Positions 16,087 through 24,499 of a stretch of 29,341 nt of DNA are shown here, piece by piece. The position numbers were made by a program, and so were the translations under genes. Every line of letters starts with the position of its first letter. The stretch's first letter is position 1. The stretch covers positions 1 through 29,341 of the forward strand of contig JAGYMR010000007.1 of NCBI GenBank assembly GCA_018400515.1, given 5' to 3'. Under the pieces are notes generated by a model, which was not told where the DNA came from, searched no databases, and was given only the letters and a program-made list of their open reading frames with translations. The DNA is from Tangfeifania sp. (GTDB lineage Bacteria; Bacteroidota; Bacteroidia; Bacteroidales; Prolixibacteraceae).

Positions 16087-17010
16087 ATGGAAAAACTGAA
16101 TATGCACCGGCGTAATTTTGTGCGGGCCCTGTCGCTGGGGACGGCGCATGCACTTTTTGCAAATCCCCTGGCATCCTGCTCCCGGGAGGCGTGGAGTGGT
16201 GACCCCCTTCAAAAAGTCCGTCTGGGAGACTCGGGGCTTGAAACGACCCTGCTGGGTTTTGGAACGGGTTTTCATGCCGGGAACCGGAGTGCCGCCCTGA
16301 CCCGCCAGGACAAGCAAAAAAGCCTTGATCTGTTACACCATGCCTGGGACCGGGGCATCCGGTTTTTCGACTGTGCCGATTCTTACGGTACCCACGGGCT
16401 GATGGCGGAAGCCATGCAGAAAATGGACCGTGAAAAGATCACCCTGAGTTCAAAGATCTGGGTCCGGGAGGGAGGTATTCCTGAAGCTGAACGCCCGGAT
16501 GCGGATGTGGTGGTGGACCGGTTTCGCAGGGAGCTGAACACGGATTACCTTGATTTGGTGCAAATTCATTGCATGGTGGATTCAAACTGGACAGAAACCT
16601 GGAAAAGGCAGATGGATATTCTGGAAAACCTCAAATCCAAAGGAATTATCCGGGCACACGGCGTCTCTGTGCACTCCCTGGAGGCCATGGAAAAAGCACT
16701 GGAGAGTCCGTGGGTTGATGTGATTCACGTCCGGATCAATCCTTACGGAATTGCCATGGATAAGCCCGAACCGGAAACGGTGGTAAATGTTATTCACCGG
16801 TTGCACCAATCGGGGAAAGGGGTGATCGGAATGAAACTCATTGGCAACGGCAAACTCCGCGACCAGAGTGATAAGATCGACCATGCCCTCCGGTTTGTTC
16901 TTGGGCTGCGGAGCGTTGATATGATGATCATTGGATTTGAGGAGAAAAATCAGGTGGATGATTCCCTTGCCCGGACGGAGAAAGCTCTTGAGGCAATAAA
17001 CAGGGGCTGA
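16087..17010 (+). CDS. Aldo/keto reductase with Tat-lipoprotein leader
   Basis: 307-residue aldo/keto reductase. The ATG at 16087 is chosen over a TTG at 16078. The leader MEKLNMHRRNFVRALSLG is twin-arginine type and ends in PLASC, a good lipobox with Cys31, so the enzyme is probably exported folded and lipid-anchored. The full AKR catalytic tetrad is visible: D95 and Y100 in FFDCADSYG, K123 in LSSKIW and H161 in LVQIHCM. The C-terminal part (about 230-300) keeps the barrel pattern GVIGMKLIGNGKLRD but is shorter than in long AKRs. It would reduce carbonyls or oxidise alcohols with NAD(P)H; an exported AKR suggests a cofactor carried through Tat export. The substrate is unknown. A pure T-run follows its stop codon (17011-17018) with only a weak stem before it. 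Confidence 0.88.
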   Translation: MEKLNMHRRNFVRALSLGTAHALFANPLASCSREAWSGDPLQKVRLGDSGLETTLLGFGTGFHAGNRSAALTRQDKQKSLDLLHHAWDRGIRFFDCADSYGTHGLMAEAMQKMDREKITLSSKIWVREGGIPEAERPDADVVVDRFRRELNTDYLDLVQIHCMVDSNWTETWKRQMDILENLKSKGIIRAHGVSVHSLEAMEKALESPWVDVIHVRINPYGIAMDKPEPETVVNVIHRLHQSGKGVIGMKLIGNGKLRDQSDKIDHALRFVLGLRSVDMMIIGFEEKNQVDDSLARTEKALEAINRG

Positions 17011-17071
17011 TTTTTTTTATTAATCAATTATTTGTCATATTCTATTCGAATAAAAACTAAAAACAGATTTT

Positions 17072-18295
17072 ATGGAACAATCACTGAAAGAAAAGATCAA
17101 CACGTTTATTAAAGCGGGAGTTAATGAGAAGCCGGTGGCTGCCAGGACTGATTCCTTTTGGCAGGGGCTAAAGAAGGTGGGAACCGAATTATGGCTTGAC
17201 ACGGGCGATATGGAGGAGGCCGAAAAGAACTGGTCGGCCGAAATGACCGCCCTTACCACCAATAACACCCTGGTCAATAAAGAGATTCAGAAGGGCATTT
17301 ACGATTCGTTTATTGCTGAAGCAAAGGAAATTGTGAAATCATTGCCTTTGCGGGAGCAAATTGTCGAAATCGCATTCATTTTGAATGCCCGGCACGGATT
17401 GCGGCTGGCCCAGAAGTTTGGAGGTTTTGTCAGTGTTGAATTACATACCGATACAGCCCATGATATCGATGCGGCAGTGGACTACGGAATGCGGTATTTT
17501 GAGATTTGCCCGGAGCAGTTCATTGTCAAGGTTCCCTATACGGCTGCAGGATTGCTTGCAGCAAGAAAACTGCGTGCGTTGGGGGTGCGGATCAACTTTA
17601 CCCTTGAATTCTCGGCACGTCAGAACGTGATGGTAACCGCCATTACCAAGCCCAATTATCAGAATGTTTTTCTGGGCCGGATCGGTGCTTACGTTAAAAA
17701 TAATGGACTGGGCGATGGCTCCGGAGTCGGGGAGCGGGCTGTTCTGTCCTCCCAGAAGTGGATCACGGAGCTCTCTGCCGGCTATCAGGTTCCGGCAAAA
17801 TTAATTGCGGCCAGCCTGCGGAATTACCAGCAACTGGAAGACCTGGCAGGCACCGATGTTTATACAATGCCCACCAAGGTAGCTGCTGACGGGAAAGCCT
17901 TTCTTGACGGAAAATTTCGTTCCAGACTGGAGGAGGACTATCCGGCGGGATTAAATGAGGATGCCTGGAAATACCGTCCCGAGAAATGTTGGGATGTGAC
18001 GGAAGATGAGTTAAAGCTGGCGAAAAACCTGGATGAGGATTGTCCCCGCGACGGGAACGAGCTTATCGACCGCGTGCATGCCGCCGGGTGTGGCGATCTG
18101 TTTCCTTATCTCAGCGAGAATGATCTGAAAACCATCTATGATGACGGGAAAATCCCGCGGCACGATCGCTGGGCCGAACGCATTGAAAACGGGGAACTAG
18201 CCATTGATACCTTGTTAAACCTTGCAGGGATTGCCAGTTTCACGCACGACCAGAATCAGCTCGATGCACGGATTGAACGGATCATCAAAGGTTAA
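17072..18295 (+). CDS. Transaldolase-family protein, long form
   Basis: 407-residue protein of the transaldolase family, which transfers dihydroxyacetone units in the pentose phosphate pathway or makes related aldol cleavages. Family landmarks: ELWLDTGD with D43, LTTNNTLVNKEI at 61-72, the Schiff-base Lys K153 in FIVKVPYTAAG, and GVRINFTLEFS with N175. The barrel ends near residue 290. The last about 100 residues (from NEDAWKYRPEKCWDVTEDELK) are an extra, mostly helical and acidic region beyond the usual 220-320 residue enzyme, so this is the long subfamily and strict transaldolase activity is not assured. It is probably cytoplasmic, as no signal is seen. It converges with the histidine kinase gene, the two stop codons sharing the palindrome TTAA. 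Confidence 0.85.
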   Translation: MEQSLKEKINTFIKAGVNEKPVAARTDSFWQGLKKVGTELWLDTGDMEEAEKNWSAEMTALTTNNTLVNKEIQKGIYDSFIAEAKEIVKSLPLREQIVEIAFILNARHGLRLAQKFGGFVSVELHTDTAHDIDAAVDYGMRYFEICPEQFIVKVPYTAAGLLAARKLRALGVRINFTLEFSARQNVMVTAITKPNYQNVFLGRIGAYVKNNGLGDGSGVGERAVLSSQKWITELSAGYQVPAKLIAASLRNYQQLEDLAGTDVYTMPTKVAADGKAFLDGKFRSRLEEDYPAGLNEDAWKYRPEKCWDVTEDELKLAKNLDEDCPRDGNELIDRVHAAGCGDLFPYLSENDLKTIYDDGKIPRHDRWAERIENGELAIDTLLNLAGIASFTHDQNQLDARIERIIKG

Positions 18296-20088
18296 TTTTT
18301 TTGCGGCAAGGTAAAATAAAAGAGGGACCCTTCACCGGGGATGCCACTGCTTTCGATCCCCACGGTCCCTCCCAGTTTTTCTGTAATACGCTTCACAATG
18401 GAGAGACCGAGTCCATAGCCTTCTGCTTTTTCGGGATCTAGGCGGGCATATTTCCGGAATAATTTTTTCTGCTCCGCGGGAGTCAGCCCCTTTCCGTTAT
18501 CTTTTATCCAGTATTTGGTCCGGTTATTCCCATCGAGATCCGCGCCCACTTCAATAACGGGCGGGGTTCCTCCGTATTTTATGGCATTGCTCAGGTAGTT
18601 GGCCCATACCTCTTCAACCCAGGGAGCATGTCCTATAGAATACGGCCAGGTTTCGGGACTTTTTATCCGGGCACCGAAGTCCTTTATAATCTGCCGGAGC
18701 TGGCTTATTGCTTCTGAAAAGATGGCCTCCATGTCAAGCGGTTTTTTCTCAATCTCCTGATGGCTGACGGTTGAGAGAATGAGCAACTCCCGGGTAATAT
18801 GCATGGCTTTGCTGGCTGAATTTTTCATTAATCCGGCCAACTCTTTCAACATTTCCGGGTCCCCTCCTTCAATGTTTTCTTCCAGTATCCCGGTCGAAGA
18901 GAAGATCGATCCCAGGGAGTTTTTCAGATCGTGGGCAACGGTATGCGAAAAGGCCTCGAGGTCATCGATCAGTTTCCCGCGTTTCTCAATCTCCGCCTGC
19001 ATGTGCTGGTTTGTTTTTTTTAATTGCTTTTCCGCCATTTTCATGTCTGTAATGTCATGAATCTGGATAAAATGGCCGGAAAATCTGTTTTTTCGGTCGA
19101 AGACAGGAGAGATGCGGGTTTGGTAGTATTTATATCCCTTTTCCTGCGGAACGGCAATGTGGAGGGTATTAATGCCTTTTTTTCCGAGGCTGGAAGAAAA
19201 ATCCCTGAATTCAGAAAACAGTTTTTTAAAGGACTCCCGGATCACGGATTTTTGTTCCAGATGGAAAATCTGAAACACCGATGAATTGCAGTCTTCAATA
19301 AATCCTTCCGCATTTACCACCAGTACCCCGTCCTCCATTGTTTCGATGAGTTTGTTCCTTGCAAACGGCACCAGGTCGAACATCCGGTAACGTACGATCC
19401 CAAAGGTGACAATTAACCCGGAAAAGATGAACAAGGCGGGTGTCCAGTCAAAACCGGGAACAGGGTTCAGCCGGGTAACATACATCAGGTTCCCCGCCAG
19501 GGGGATGGATGTTGCAACCAGCAAAACGGTTATCTGGGATTTATAATACGCCGTGAACTTCCAGATGGCTTGAAGCAGGTTAAAAATTCCCCCAATGATC
19601 AGTGCAAAGGAGTATATCCAGAAAATCCAGAACCAGATGCCATGCTCGTAGTGTGCCAGATTGAGTTCAGGAACCAGGTAAACATCGCTCCAAACCAGAT
19701 GGTGCATTTTGTTGGTGAAGACCAAAAGCAGGGTAATGAAGGGGATGATGGATAAAAGCGCAATGTTTACGGGATTTAACAGGCGGTTTTTCTGACTGTA
19801 GGCCGTGGTAAACAGAAAGTAACTGACGGGCAAAAATGCAATGCCTGCGTAAGAGATCTGTGACCAGAGTGTTTTGGTATACAGGGTGTGGCTATTCAGT
19901 TCGAAACCATATGTAAATGCCCAGATGGCCGCAAACAGTTCCACCAGGATGAGGTATCTGACCTCGGGCGATCTTTTTTGTTTCCAGAGAACCAGAATGG
20001 TTGCCAGGGCAGTAAGTGCCGCCAGGTATTCGATGATGCTTTCCCGCGGAATGTGAAAGGTTAGTATCTGGTTTACTGTTTGCAACAT
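18292..20088 (-). CDS. Membrane sensor histidine kinase (7TM-PAS-HisKA-HATPase)
   Basis: 598-residue hybrid-free sensor kinase. Residues about 1-235 contain seven hydrophobic segments, matching the N-terminal 7TM domain of histidine kinases. A PAS domain follows (about 240-350, MEDGVLVVNAEGFIEDCNSS), then a short coiled coil (about 350-378, MAEKQLKKTNQHMQAEIEKR). The phosphoacceptor is H386 in SHTVAHDLKNSLGS. The ATPase domain has the N-box WANYLSNAIKYGG (from 495), G1 DNGKG at 530-534 and G2 GYGLGLSIVK from 557. It should autophosphorylate in response to a membrane or intracellular signal. No response regulator is adjacent, so it is an orphan kinase here. The gene overlaps the stop codon of the transaldolase gene by four bases. 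Confidence 0.92.
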   Translation of the reverse strand: MLQTVNQILTFHIPRESIIEYLAALTALATILVLWKQKRSPEVRYLILVELFAAIWAFTYGFELNSHTLYTKTLWSQISYAGIAFLPVSYFLFTTAYSQKNRLLNPVNIALLSIIPFITLLLVFTNKMHHLVWSDVYLVPELNLAHYEHGIWFWIFWIYSFALIIGGIFNLLQAIWKFTAYYKSQITVLLVATSIPLAGNLMYVTRLNPVPGFDWTPALFIFSGLIVTFGIVRYRMFDLVPFARNKLIETMEDGVLVVNAEGFIEDCNSSVFQIFHLEQKSVIRESFKKLFSEFRDFSSSLGKKGINTLHIAVPQEKGYKYYQTRISPVFDRKNRFSGHFIQIHDITDMKMAEKQLKKTNQHMQAEIEKRGKLIDDLEAFSHTVAHDLKNSLGSIFSSTGILEENIEGGDPEMLKELAGLMKNSASKAMHITRELLILSTVSHQEIEKKPLDMEAIFSEAISQLRQIIKDFGARIKSPETWPYSIGHAPWVEEVWANYLSNAIKYGGTPPVIEVGADLDGNNRTKYWIKDNGKGLTPAEQKKLFRKYARLDPEKAEGYGLGLSIVKRITEKLGGTVGIESSGIPGEGSLFYFTLPQKN

Positions 20089-20102
20089 ATTACCAAAGGG
20101 CT

Positions 20103-20140
20103 CAAAATTAATGGTTTTACCAAATAAAACACCAAAATTA
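20103..20140 (-). promoter_or_regulatory. Two candidate -7 boxes before the histidine kinase
   Basis: On the minus strand TAATTTTG occurs twice, at 20133-20140 and 20103-20110, each a full match to TAnnTTTG. The first would give a 5' leader of about 38 bases before the ATG at 20088 and the second under 10 bases. The TTTG of the first lies 22 bases upstream of the second and could serve as its -33 element. Which one is used cannot be told from sequence. Confidence 0.4.
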
Positions 20141-20221
20141 GAATGATTTTTTTGATTCAGGGCAGCTTGGGGAAAAAATGGCCATTTCAGAATCCGGAAT
20201 TAACAAAGCGGCAACTCCCGG

Positions 20222-20950
20222 TTATGGGGACTTCTGAAGGGTGCGTTGGAGAGAAAGATAAATCCCTGCTGCAATCAATAGCAAACCGGCGCTGAACAAC
20301 TCCCACCGGAAATTTTCCGGCACCCAGTCATTGGTAATTTCCAGGAATTTTTGGTGGGCAGCAGGGGTGAATAGCGCAGGGAAAAAATTTTCTTTCAGGA
20401 GGTGACGGGTAAAATCAAAAATGAAGGAGACAAAGATGGTGAGTGCACCCGAAAAAATTAAAAGAATTTCTCTCCGGCGGAAAGTGAAGTTCCCCTTCCG
20501 GGAACAGCATGAATTCATAAGAAGTGCCATAAGGATCATCATTAGGGAGCAAATGAGGGGGGCCAGTACCGGGGCACTCCATACCACCGGAATGAGGAAA
20601 AGAATGTCCCAGGTAAATATCGATGCAGGCCAGCCAATGAGCAGTTTTAATGCCAGGTAATAGACAATATCCCAGACCCCGAAAATAAAGAGAAAACCCG
20701 AAAGCCGTTTCATCGGGGACCTGCCCGAAAGCCAGGCCACAGCAACGATCATGACCAGGCTGGTTGCTTCCCGGAGGAGTTCCACCCCTCCCAGCCATGC
20801 CGGAATGGTCCGGAGCGGGAATGAAAATCCTTCCGGGTAATACAGTTCCCTGATGTATACCACGACAATGGCTTCAAAGAACCCCATGGCCAGGGCAAAA
20901 AAGAGCAGGGGGATCAAAGGAAGCTGGTTGGTTGAAACGAGTGAATGCAT
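20222..20950 (-). CDS. Multi-pass membrane protein of unknown function
   Basis: 242-residue hydrophobic protein that I do not recognise as a named family. I count about six membrane segments: LIPLLFFALAMGFFEAIVVVYI, the SLVMIVAVAWL region, LSGFLFIFGVWDIVYYLAL, the ILFLIPVVWSAPVLAPLI to LMMILMALLM pair, ILLIFSGALTIFVSFIF, and the final LFSAGLLLIAAGIYL. Between segments five and six lies a longer soluble loop (HLLKENFFPALFTPAAHQKFLEITNDWVPENF). Cys-Cys occurs at the end of segment four. No signature of a transporter or enzyme is visible. It lies 133 bases upstream of the histidine kinase on the same strand, and the kinase has its own promoter candidates, so a functional link is possible but not shown. 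Confidence 0.65.
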   Translation of the reverse strand: MHSLVSTNQLPLIPLLFFALAMGFFEAIVVVYIRELYYPEGFSFPLRTIPAWLGGVELLREATSLVMIVAVAWLSGRSPMKRLSGFLFIFGVWDIVYYLALKLLIGWPASIFTWDILFLIPVVWSAPVLAPLICSLMMILMALLMNSCCSRKGNFTFRRREILLIFSGALTIFVSFIFDFTRHLLKENFFPALFTPAAHQKFLEITNDWVPENFRWELFSAGLLLIAAGIYLSLQRTLQKSP

Positions 20951-21029
20951 CGCGGAATTTTTTTATTTTTGGATTTTTTTGTTAACGCTGTTTTATCTGT
21001 AATTTCAGAAATTTATTAATAAAAACCAA

Positions 21030-21037
21030 TATTTTTG
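21030..21037 (+). promoter_or_regulatory. Possible -7 box upstream of the S46 peptidase
   Basis: TATTTTTG fits TAnnTTTG and lies in the 251-bp divergent gap between the membrane protein and the peptidase. It would leave a leader of about 155 bases before the ATG at 21202. No TTG is seen about 20 bases upstream, so support is weak. Confidence 0.25.
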
Positions 21038-21201
21038 GCTTTGGCGGCCTGAGCAGGATTGCAGGAACTCAAAAACGGCGGATGCTTTACCTTCGAAAAA
21101 ACAGGTGCAATTCCGGTTGTTGGGAAAAAGTCATGGTTTCTGTCTGCAGTTTTTTGTGTTTTTGATTATCCTGTTTTTGCTGCTTCAAAAATTGTCCTGT
21201 T

Positions 21202-23370
21202 ATGAAGAAATTTTTGCTTCTCTTTTTTGTGGTCCTGTTTTTTACCTCATCACTTCCTGCAAGGGAGGGGATGTGGGTGCCCCTGCTGCTCCGGAAATAC
21301 AACCTGGCCGAAATGCAGCAGATGGGATTTCAACTTTCGGCAGCGGATATCTACGCGGTAAACAATGCCAGTATGAAGGATGCAGTTGCCCTTTTCGGAA
21401 GGGGATGCACGGCAGGGCTTATCTCTGACCGGGGGTTGCTGATAACGAATCACCATTGTGGATACCGGTATATCCAGGAGCACAGCACCGTTGATAAAGA
21501 TTATCTCACTGATGGTTTCTGGGCCATGGAACCATCGGAAGAGTTGCCCAATCCCGGCCTGACCGTCCGGTTTCTGGAATCTATGGAAGATGTTACCGCA
21601 CAGGTGCTGGCGGGTACCCGGGACTTGCCGGGAGAGGAGCGGGAAAAGCAGATCAGGGAAAACCGCACCCGGATTGAGAAGGAAGCTTCCCGGGATGAAA
21701 CGGTCCTTGCCCGGGTGAAGCCCCTGTTTTACGGGAATCAATATTTTTTGTATGTATATAAAGTGTTCAGGGATGTCCGGCTTGTCGGGGCGCCCCCTTC
21801 CTCCATCGGGAAGTTTGGTGGCGATACCGACAATTGGATGTGGCCCCGCCATACCGGCGACTTCTCCCTCTTTCGCATTTATGCGGACGAAAATAATGAA
21901 CCGGCGGATTATTCCTCGGAAAATGTACCCTACCGGCCGGAAAAATTTTTTCCTGTTTCAACGGAGGGGATTCACCCCGGTGATTTCACCCTTGTTTTGG
22001 GCTACCCCGGAAGCACCCGGCAATATATCCCCTCGCAGGAATTGGATCTTATTCTGAACCAGCGCAACCCGGACAGGATCCGGATCCGGGATAAAAAACT
22101 GGAGGTGCTGCGCGAAGCCATGGCGTCCGATCCGGAGATCCGTCTCCAGTATGCGGCGAAATATGCCGGGATCAGCAATTCATGGAAGCGGTGGCAGGGA
22201 GAGATCCTTGGCCTTGAACGGCATGATGCCCTGGCGAAAAAGCGGGCCTTTGAAGATGGTTTTATGGAGCAGGCAAAAAAGACCGGAACCTGGCAAAAGG
22301 AATACCGTCCGGTGTTTGAAAGTTTTGAAAAGACTTATGCGGTCTATGATGATTTCATCCGGGCATCCGATTATTATTCCGAGATTTTGATGGGAGGCGT
22401 TGAATTGTTCCGGGTAGCGGCCCGAATGAATGCCCTGATCAATTGCATCGAAAATGATTCGGATAAGCAGGCGGAAATATTTCGAAAAAGCATCGCCGGA
22501 TTTTTACCGGGGTTTTTCAAAAATTATGACTCATCGGTGGATGAGCAACTGTTTCAGAAATTGCTTCCGCTCCTGAGGCGGGACCTTAACGAGGCTTTCC
22601 TGCCCGGGTCCTTTATTGAGCTAATGGACAGGCACGGAGATCAATCTGGCCGGAAAATCTACAGGAAATCCATCCTTCCCAAGAGGGATCAGATGGAGGA
22701 GCTGCTTGAAAAGGGAAGCGACCGGCAATTGCGCCGGTTGAGGAAAGATCCGTTTATTTCCCTTTATGATGCCCTGAGTTATCATCATGAAGCGCTGATA
22801 CGGCCGGTGGTGGATTCTCTGGAGCAGGAGCTGGACAAAAATATGAAAACCTACATGGCGGGCATTATGGAAATGGAAAAGGGAACGCCCCTCTATCCCG
22901 ATGCCAACCATACTTTCCGGGTTGCCTATGGAAAGGTAAAGGGGTATGAACCCCGGGATGGTGTGCGCTATCAATATTCCACCACCCTTCAGGGCATTAT
23001 GGAAAAGGCTCATCCTGACATTTATGACTATCAGGTCCCGGACCGCCTGCGTCAGTTATACAGTGAAAAAAATTACGGAAGGTACGGCGAAGGAGATCAT
23101 ATGCCGGTTTGTTTTATTGCTTCGAACCATACCACCGGCGGAAATTCGGGAAGTCCGGTTTTAAACGGCCGTGGCGAGCTGATTGGTGTAAATTTTGACC
23201 GCTGCTGGGAGGGAACCATGAGCGACCTGATGTATGCCCCGGAAGTGAGCCGGAACATTGTTCTGGACATCCGGTATGCGCTGTTTATTATTGATAAATT
23301 TGCCGGTGCCGGTTATCTGCTTCGTGAGATGGATATTGCGGATGGTGCGGGGGCTGATGCAAAAAATTAG
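21202..23370 (+). CDS. dpp11: S46 family dipeptidyl-peptidase, DPP11 type
   Basis: 722-residue periplasmic serine exopeptidase with a signal peptide (MKKFLLLFFVVLFFTSSLPA, residues 1-20). The catalytic His is H85 in LLITNHHCGY. The Asp is probably D220 in WPRHTGDFSLFR, and the Ser is S649 in GGNSGSPVLNG. R667 in GVNFDRCWEGTMSD aligns with Arg673 of Porphyromonas gingivalis DPP11, which gives preference for Asp or Glu at P1; the paralogue DPP7 has Gly there. The last block, RYALFIIDKFAGAGYLL, also matches DPP11. The enzyme releases dipeptides from oligopeptides for uptake by amino-acid-fermenting or protein-using Bacteroidota. Length is normal for the family. Its last codons (AAAAAATTAG) are the template of the T-tract of the terminator of the converging bacterioferritin gene. 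Confidence 0.93.
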   Translation: MKKFLLLFFVVLFFTSSLPAREGMWVPLLLRKYNLAEMQQMGFQLSAADIYAVNNASMKDAVALFGRGCTAGLISDRGLLITNHHCGYRYIQEHSTVDKDYLTDGFWAMEPSEELPNPGLTVRFLESMEDVTAQVLAGTRDLPGEEREKQIRENRTRIEKEASRDETVLARVKPLFYGNQYFLYVYKVFRDVRLVGAPPSSIGKFGGDTDNWMWPRHTGDFSLFRIYADENNEPADYSSENVPYRPEKFFPVSTEGIHPGDFTLVLGYPGSTRQYIPSQELDLILNQRNPDRIRIRDKKLEVLREAMASDPEIRLQYAAKYAGISNSWKRWQGEILGLERHDALAKKRAFEDGFMEQAKKTGTWQKEYRPVFESFEKTYAVYDDFIRASDYYSEILMGGVELFRVAARMNALINCIENDSDKQAEIFRKSIAGFLPGFFKNYDSSVDEQLFQKLLPLLRRDLNEAFLPGSFIELMDRHGDQSGRKIYRKSILPKRDQMEELLEKGSDRQLRRLRKDPFISLYDALSYHHEALIRPVVDSLEQELDKNMKTYMAGIMEMEKGTPLYPDANHTFRVAYGKVKGYEPRDGVRYQYSTTLQGIMEKAHPDIYDYQVPDRLRQLYSEKNYGRYGEGDHMPVCFIASNHTTGGNSGSPVLNGRGELIGVNFDRCWEGTMSDLMYAPEVSRNIVLDIRYALFIIDKFAGAGYLLREMDIADGAGADAKN

Positions 23371-23400
23371 CAATCCACCCCTGTTCCCGGGATGGATTGC
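23360..23400 (-). terminator. Intrinsic terminator of the bacterioferritin transcript
   Basis: On the minus strand a stem GCAATCCA / TGGATTGC (23393-23400 with 23370-23377) extended by GGG/CCC after one mismatch is followed by TAATTTTTTGC. That is a canonical hairpin plus T-tract. It starts 31 bases after the bacterioferritin stop and overlaps the stop codon of the converging S46 peptidase gene. It probably ends the citrate synthase-nitroreductase-bacterioferritin transcript. Confidence 0.8.
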
Positions 23401-23430
23401 CAATAAAGGAGGCTTGATGGATACTGACTA

Positions 23431-23925
23431 CTACTCCGCTTGTCCTGCCCCTGCTTTCCGGCTTCTTTCAATGGATTGCAGTGCCAGATAGTCTTTGCCG
23501 AATCGATGGAGGTTATCCATTTCATAATCAAACTGATCCAGGTGACGCTCCTCGTCTTCTACCAGCGATTCAAAAAGCGTTTTTGATACGGAGTCGGCAT
23601 TTTGTGAACACTCATTGGCCCATTGGTTGTAATCGTTGGCACTGTTCTCTTCCATTTTTGTTGCCAACTTCAGCATCTCATGCACTTCGTGTATTTTTTC
23701 CACATCTTTGGATGCTTTCAGATCCACTTCCCCCTTTAAAAACAGGATCCGTTCCGCCAGCCGCTCGATATGAACCATCTCTTCGATGGCTGTCCGTTTG
23801 AACAGGCCGGCCAGGAGATCAAATCCCTGGTCGTCGCAATGGAAATGAAAATACATGTACTGATGAACGGCTGTTAACTCATCGGCAACCGCTTTGTTTA
23901 ATAATTCAATGCTTTTTTCTTTCAT
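23431..23925 (-). CDS. bfr: Bacterioferritin
   Basis: 164-residue four-helix-bundle iron-storage protein. All six ferroxidase ligands of bacterioferritins are in register with E. coli Bfr shifted by two: E16 (ADELTAVHQY), E49 and H52 (AIEEMVHIERL), E92, E125 and H128 (LVEDEERHLDQF). M50 occupies the heme-axial Met position of Bfr, so heme binding at the dimer interface is likely. Length and lack of a signal suit a cytoplasmic 24-mer that oxidises Fe(II) and stores Fe(III), limiting peroxide damage. It is 14 bases after the nitroreductase gene and is the last gene of its operon, ahead of an intrinsic terminator. Co-expression with citrate synthase, and with aconitase further upstream, would couple iron storage to an iron-sulfur enzyme. 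The alternative label is ferritin-like protein. Confidence 0.92.
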   Translation of the reverse strand: MKEKSIELLNKAVADELTAVHQYMYFHFHCDDQGFDLLAGLFKRTAIEEMVHIERLAERILFLKGEVDLKASKDVEKIHEVHEMLKLATKMEENSANDYNQWANECSQNADSVSKTLFESLVEDEERHLDQFDYEMDNLHRFGKDYLALQSIERSRKAGAGQAE

Positions 23926-23939
23926 CTGTAAAAATTTAT

Positions 23940-24485
23940 TTAAAGTTCTTTGGCAATGTTGTCTTTCCGTGTCCGGGGCTGCAGTTCCCGTGCTTTCAGA
24001 TCTTCGGACAACTGACCAGGGTCACCCGGAAATCCCAGCGCAATCATTGTAACCGGTTCATAAAGCTCCGGGTCCAGCTTTAAAAAGGTCGTTGCTTTCG
24101 CTTTATCAAAGCCACCCATCTGATGAGCCTGAAAGCCCATGTGCGATGCCTGCACAGACAGGAGGGCATTTGCAGCTCCGGTATCGTGCAGGGCTTTTCC
24201 ATTGGGGTGGTTATTGAAATCCGAAATTTTTTTCATCACGGAAATAACCAGTACCCGGGCATGTTGTGCCCAGTCCGGATTGTTCCCGGTTAACAGTTTT
24301 AGAAGCCCGTGAAATTGTTCTTTGTTTTCGCGCCGGGCATAATAGTAGCTCCAGGGCTGATCATTTCTTGATGAAGGAGCCCAGCGCGCAGCTTCGAAAA
24401 GAAGGTGAAGCATTTCATCGCTTATCTTTTTCTCTGAAAATGCGCGCGGACTCCAGCGTTCTTTCAATGCTTTGTTCAGTTCCAT
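23940..24485 (-). CDS. Nitroreductase-family FMN oxidoreductase
   Basis: 181-residue flavoprotein of the nitroreductase family. FMN-phosphate contact region KERWSPRAFSEKKI is near residues 8-21. The conserved AARWAPSSRNDQPWSYYYA is at 33-51, and the central helix GAANALLSVQASHMGFQAHQMGG supplies further FMN contacts. The C-terminal stretch VTMIALGFPGDP is typical. The enzymes are homodimers using NAD(P)H to reduce quinones, nitro compounds or other acceptors; the physiological substrate is not known. It lacks a signal peptide, so it should be cytoplasmic. The gene is 14 bases downstream of citrate synthase and 14 bases upstream of bacterioferritin, so it is almost surely co-transcribed with both. 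A role in ferric iron or flavin reduction for bacterioferritin is a reasonable guess only. Confidence 0.88.
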   Translation of the reverse strand: MELNKALKERWSPRAFSEKKISDEMLHLLFEAARWAPSSRNDQPWSYYYARRENKEQFHGLLKLLTGNNPDWAQHARVLVISVMKKISDFNNHPNGKALHDTGAANALLSVQASHMGFQAHQMGGFDKAKATTFLKLDPELYEPVTMIALGFPGDPGQLSEDLKARELQPRTRKDNIAKEL

Positions 24486-24499
24486 TCCATCTCTGTTTA

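Noticed and set aside
20930..20950. Further copy of the repeat core at the membrane protein start (TTGAAACGAGTGAATGCAT)
   Set aside because: It matches only about nine bases in a row, lies within coding sequence and does not continue into the 45-bp repeat.
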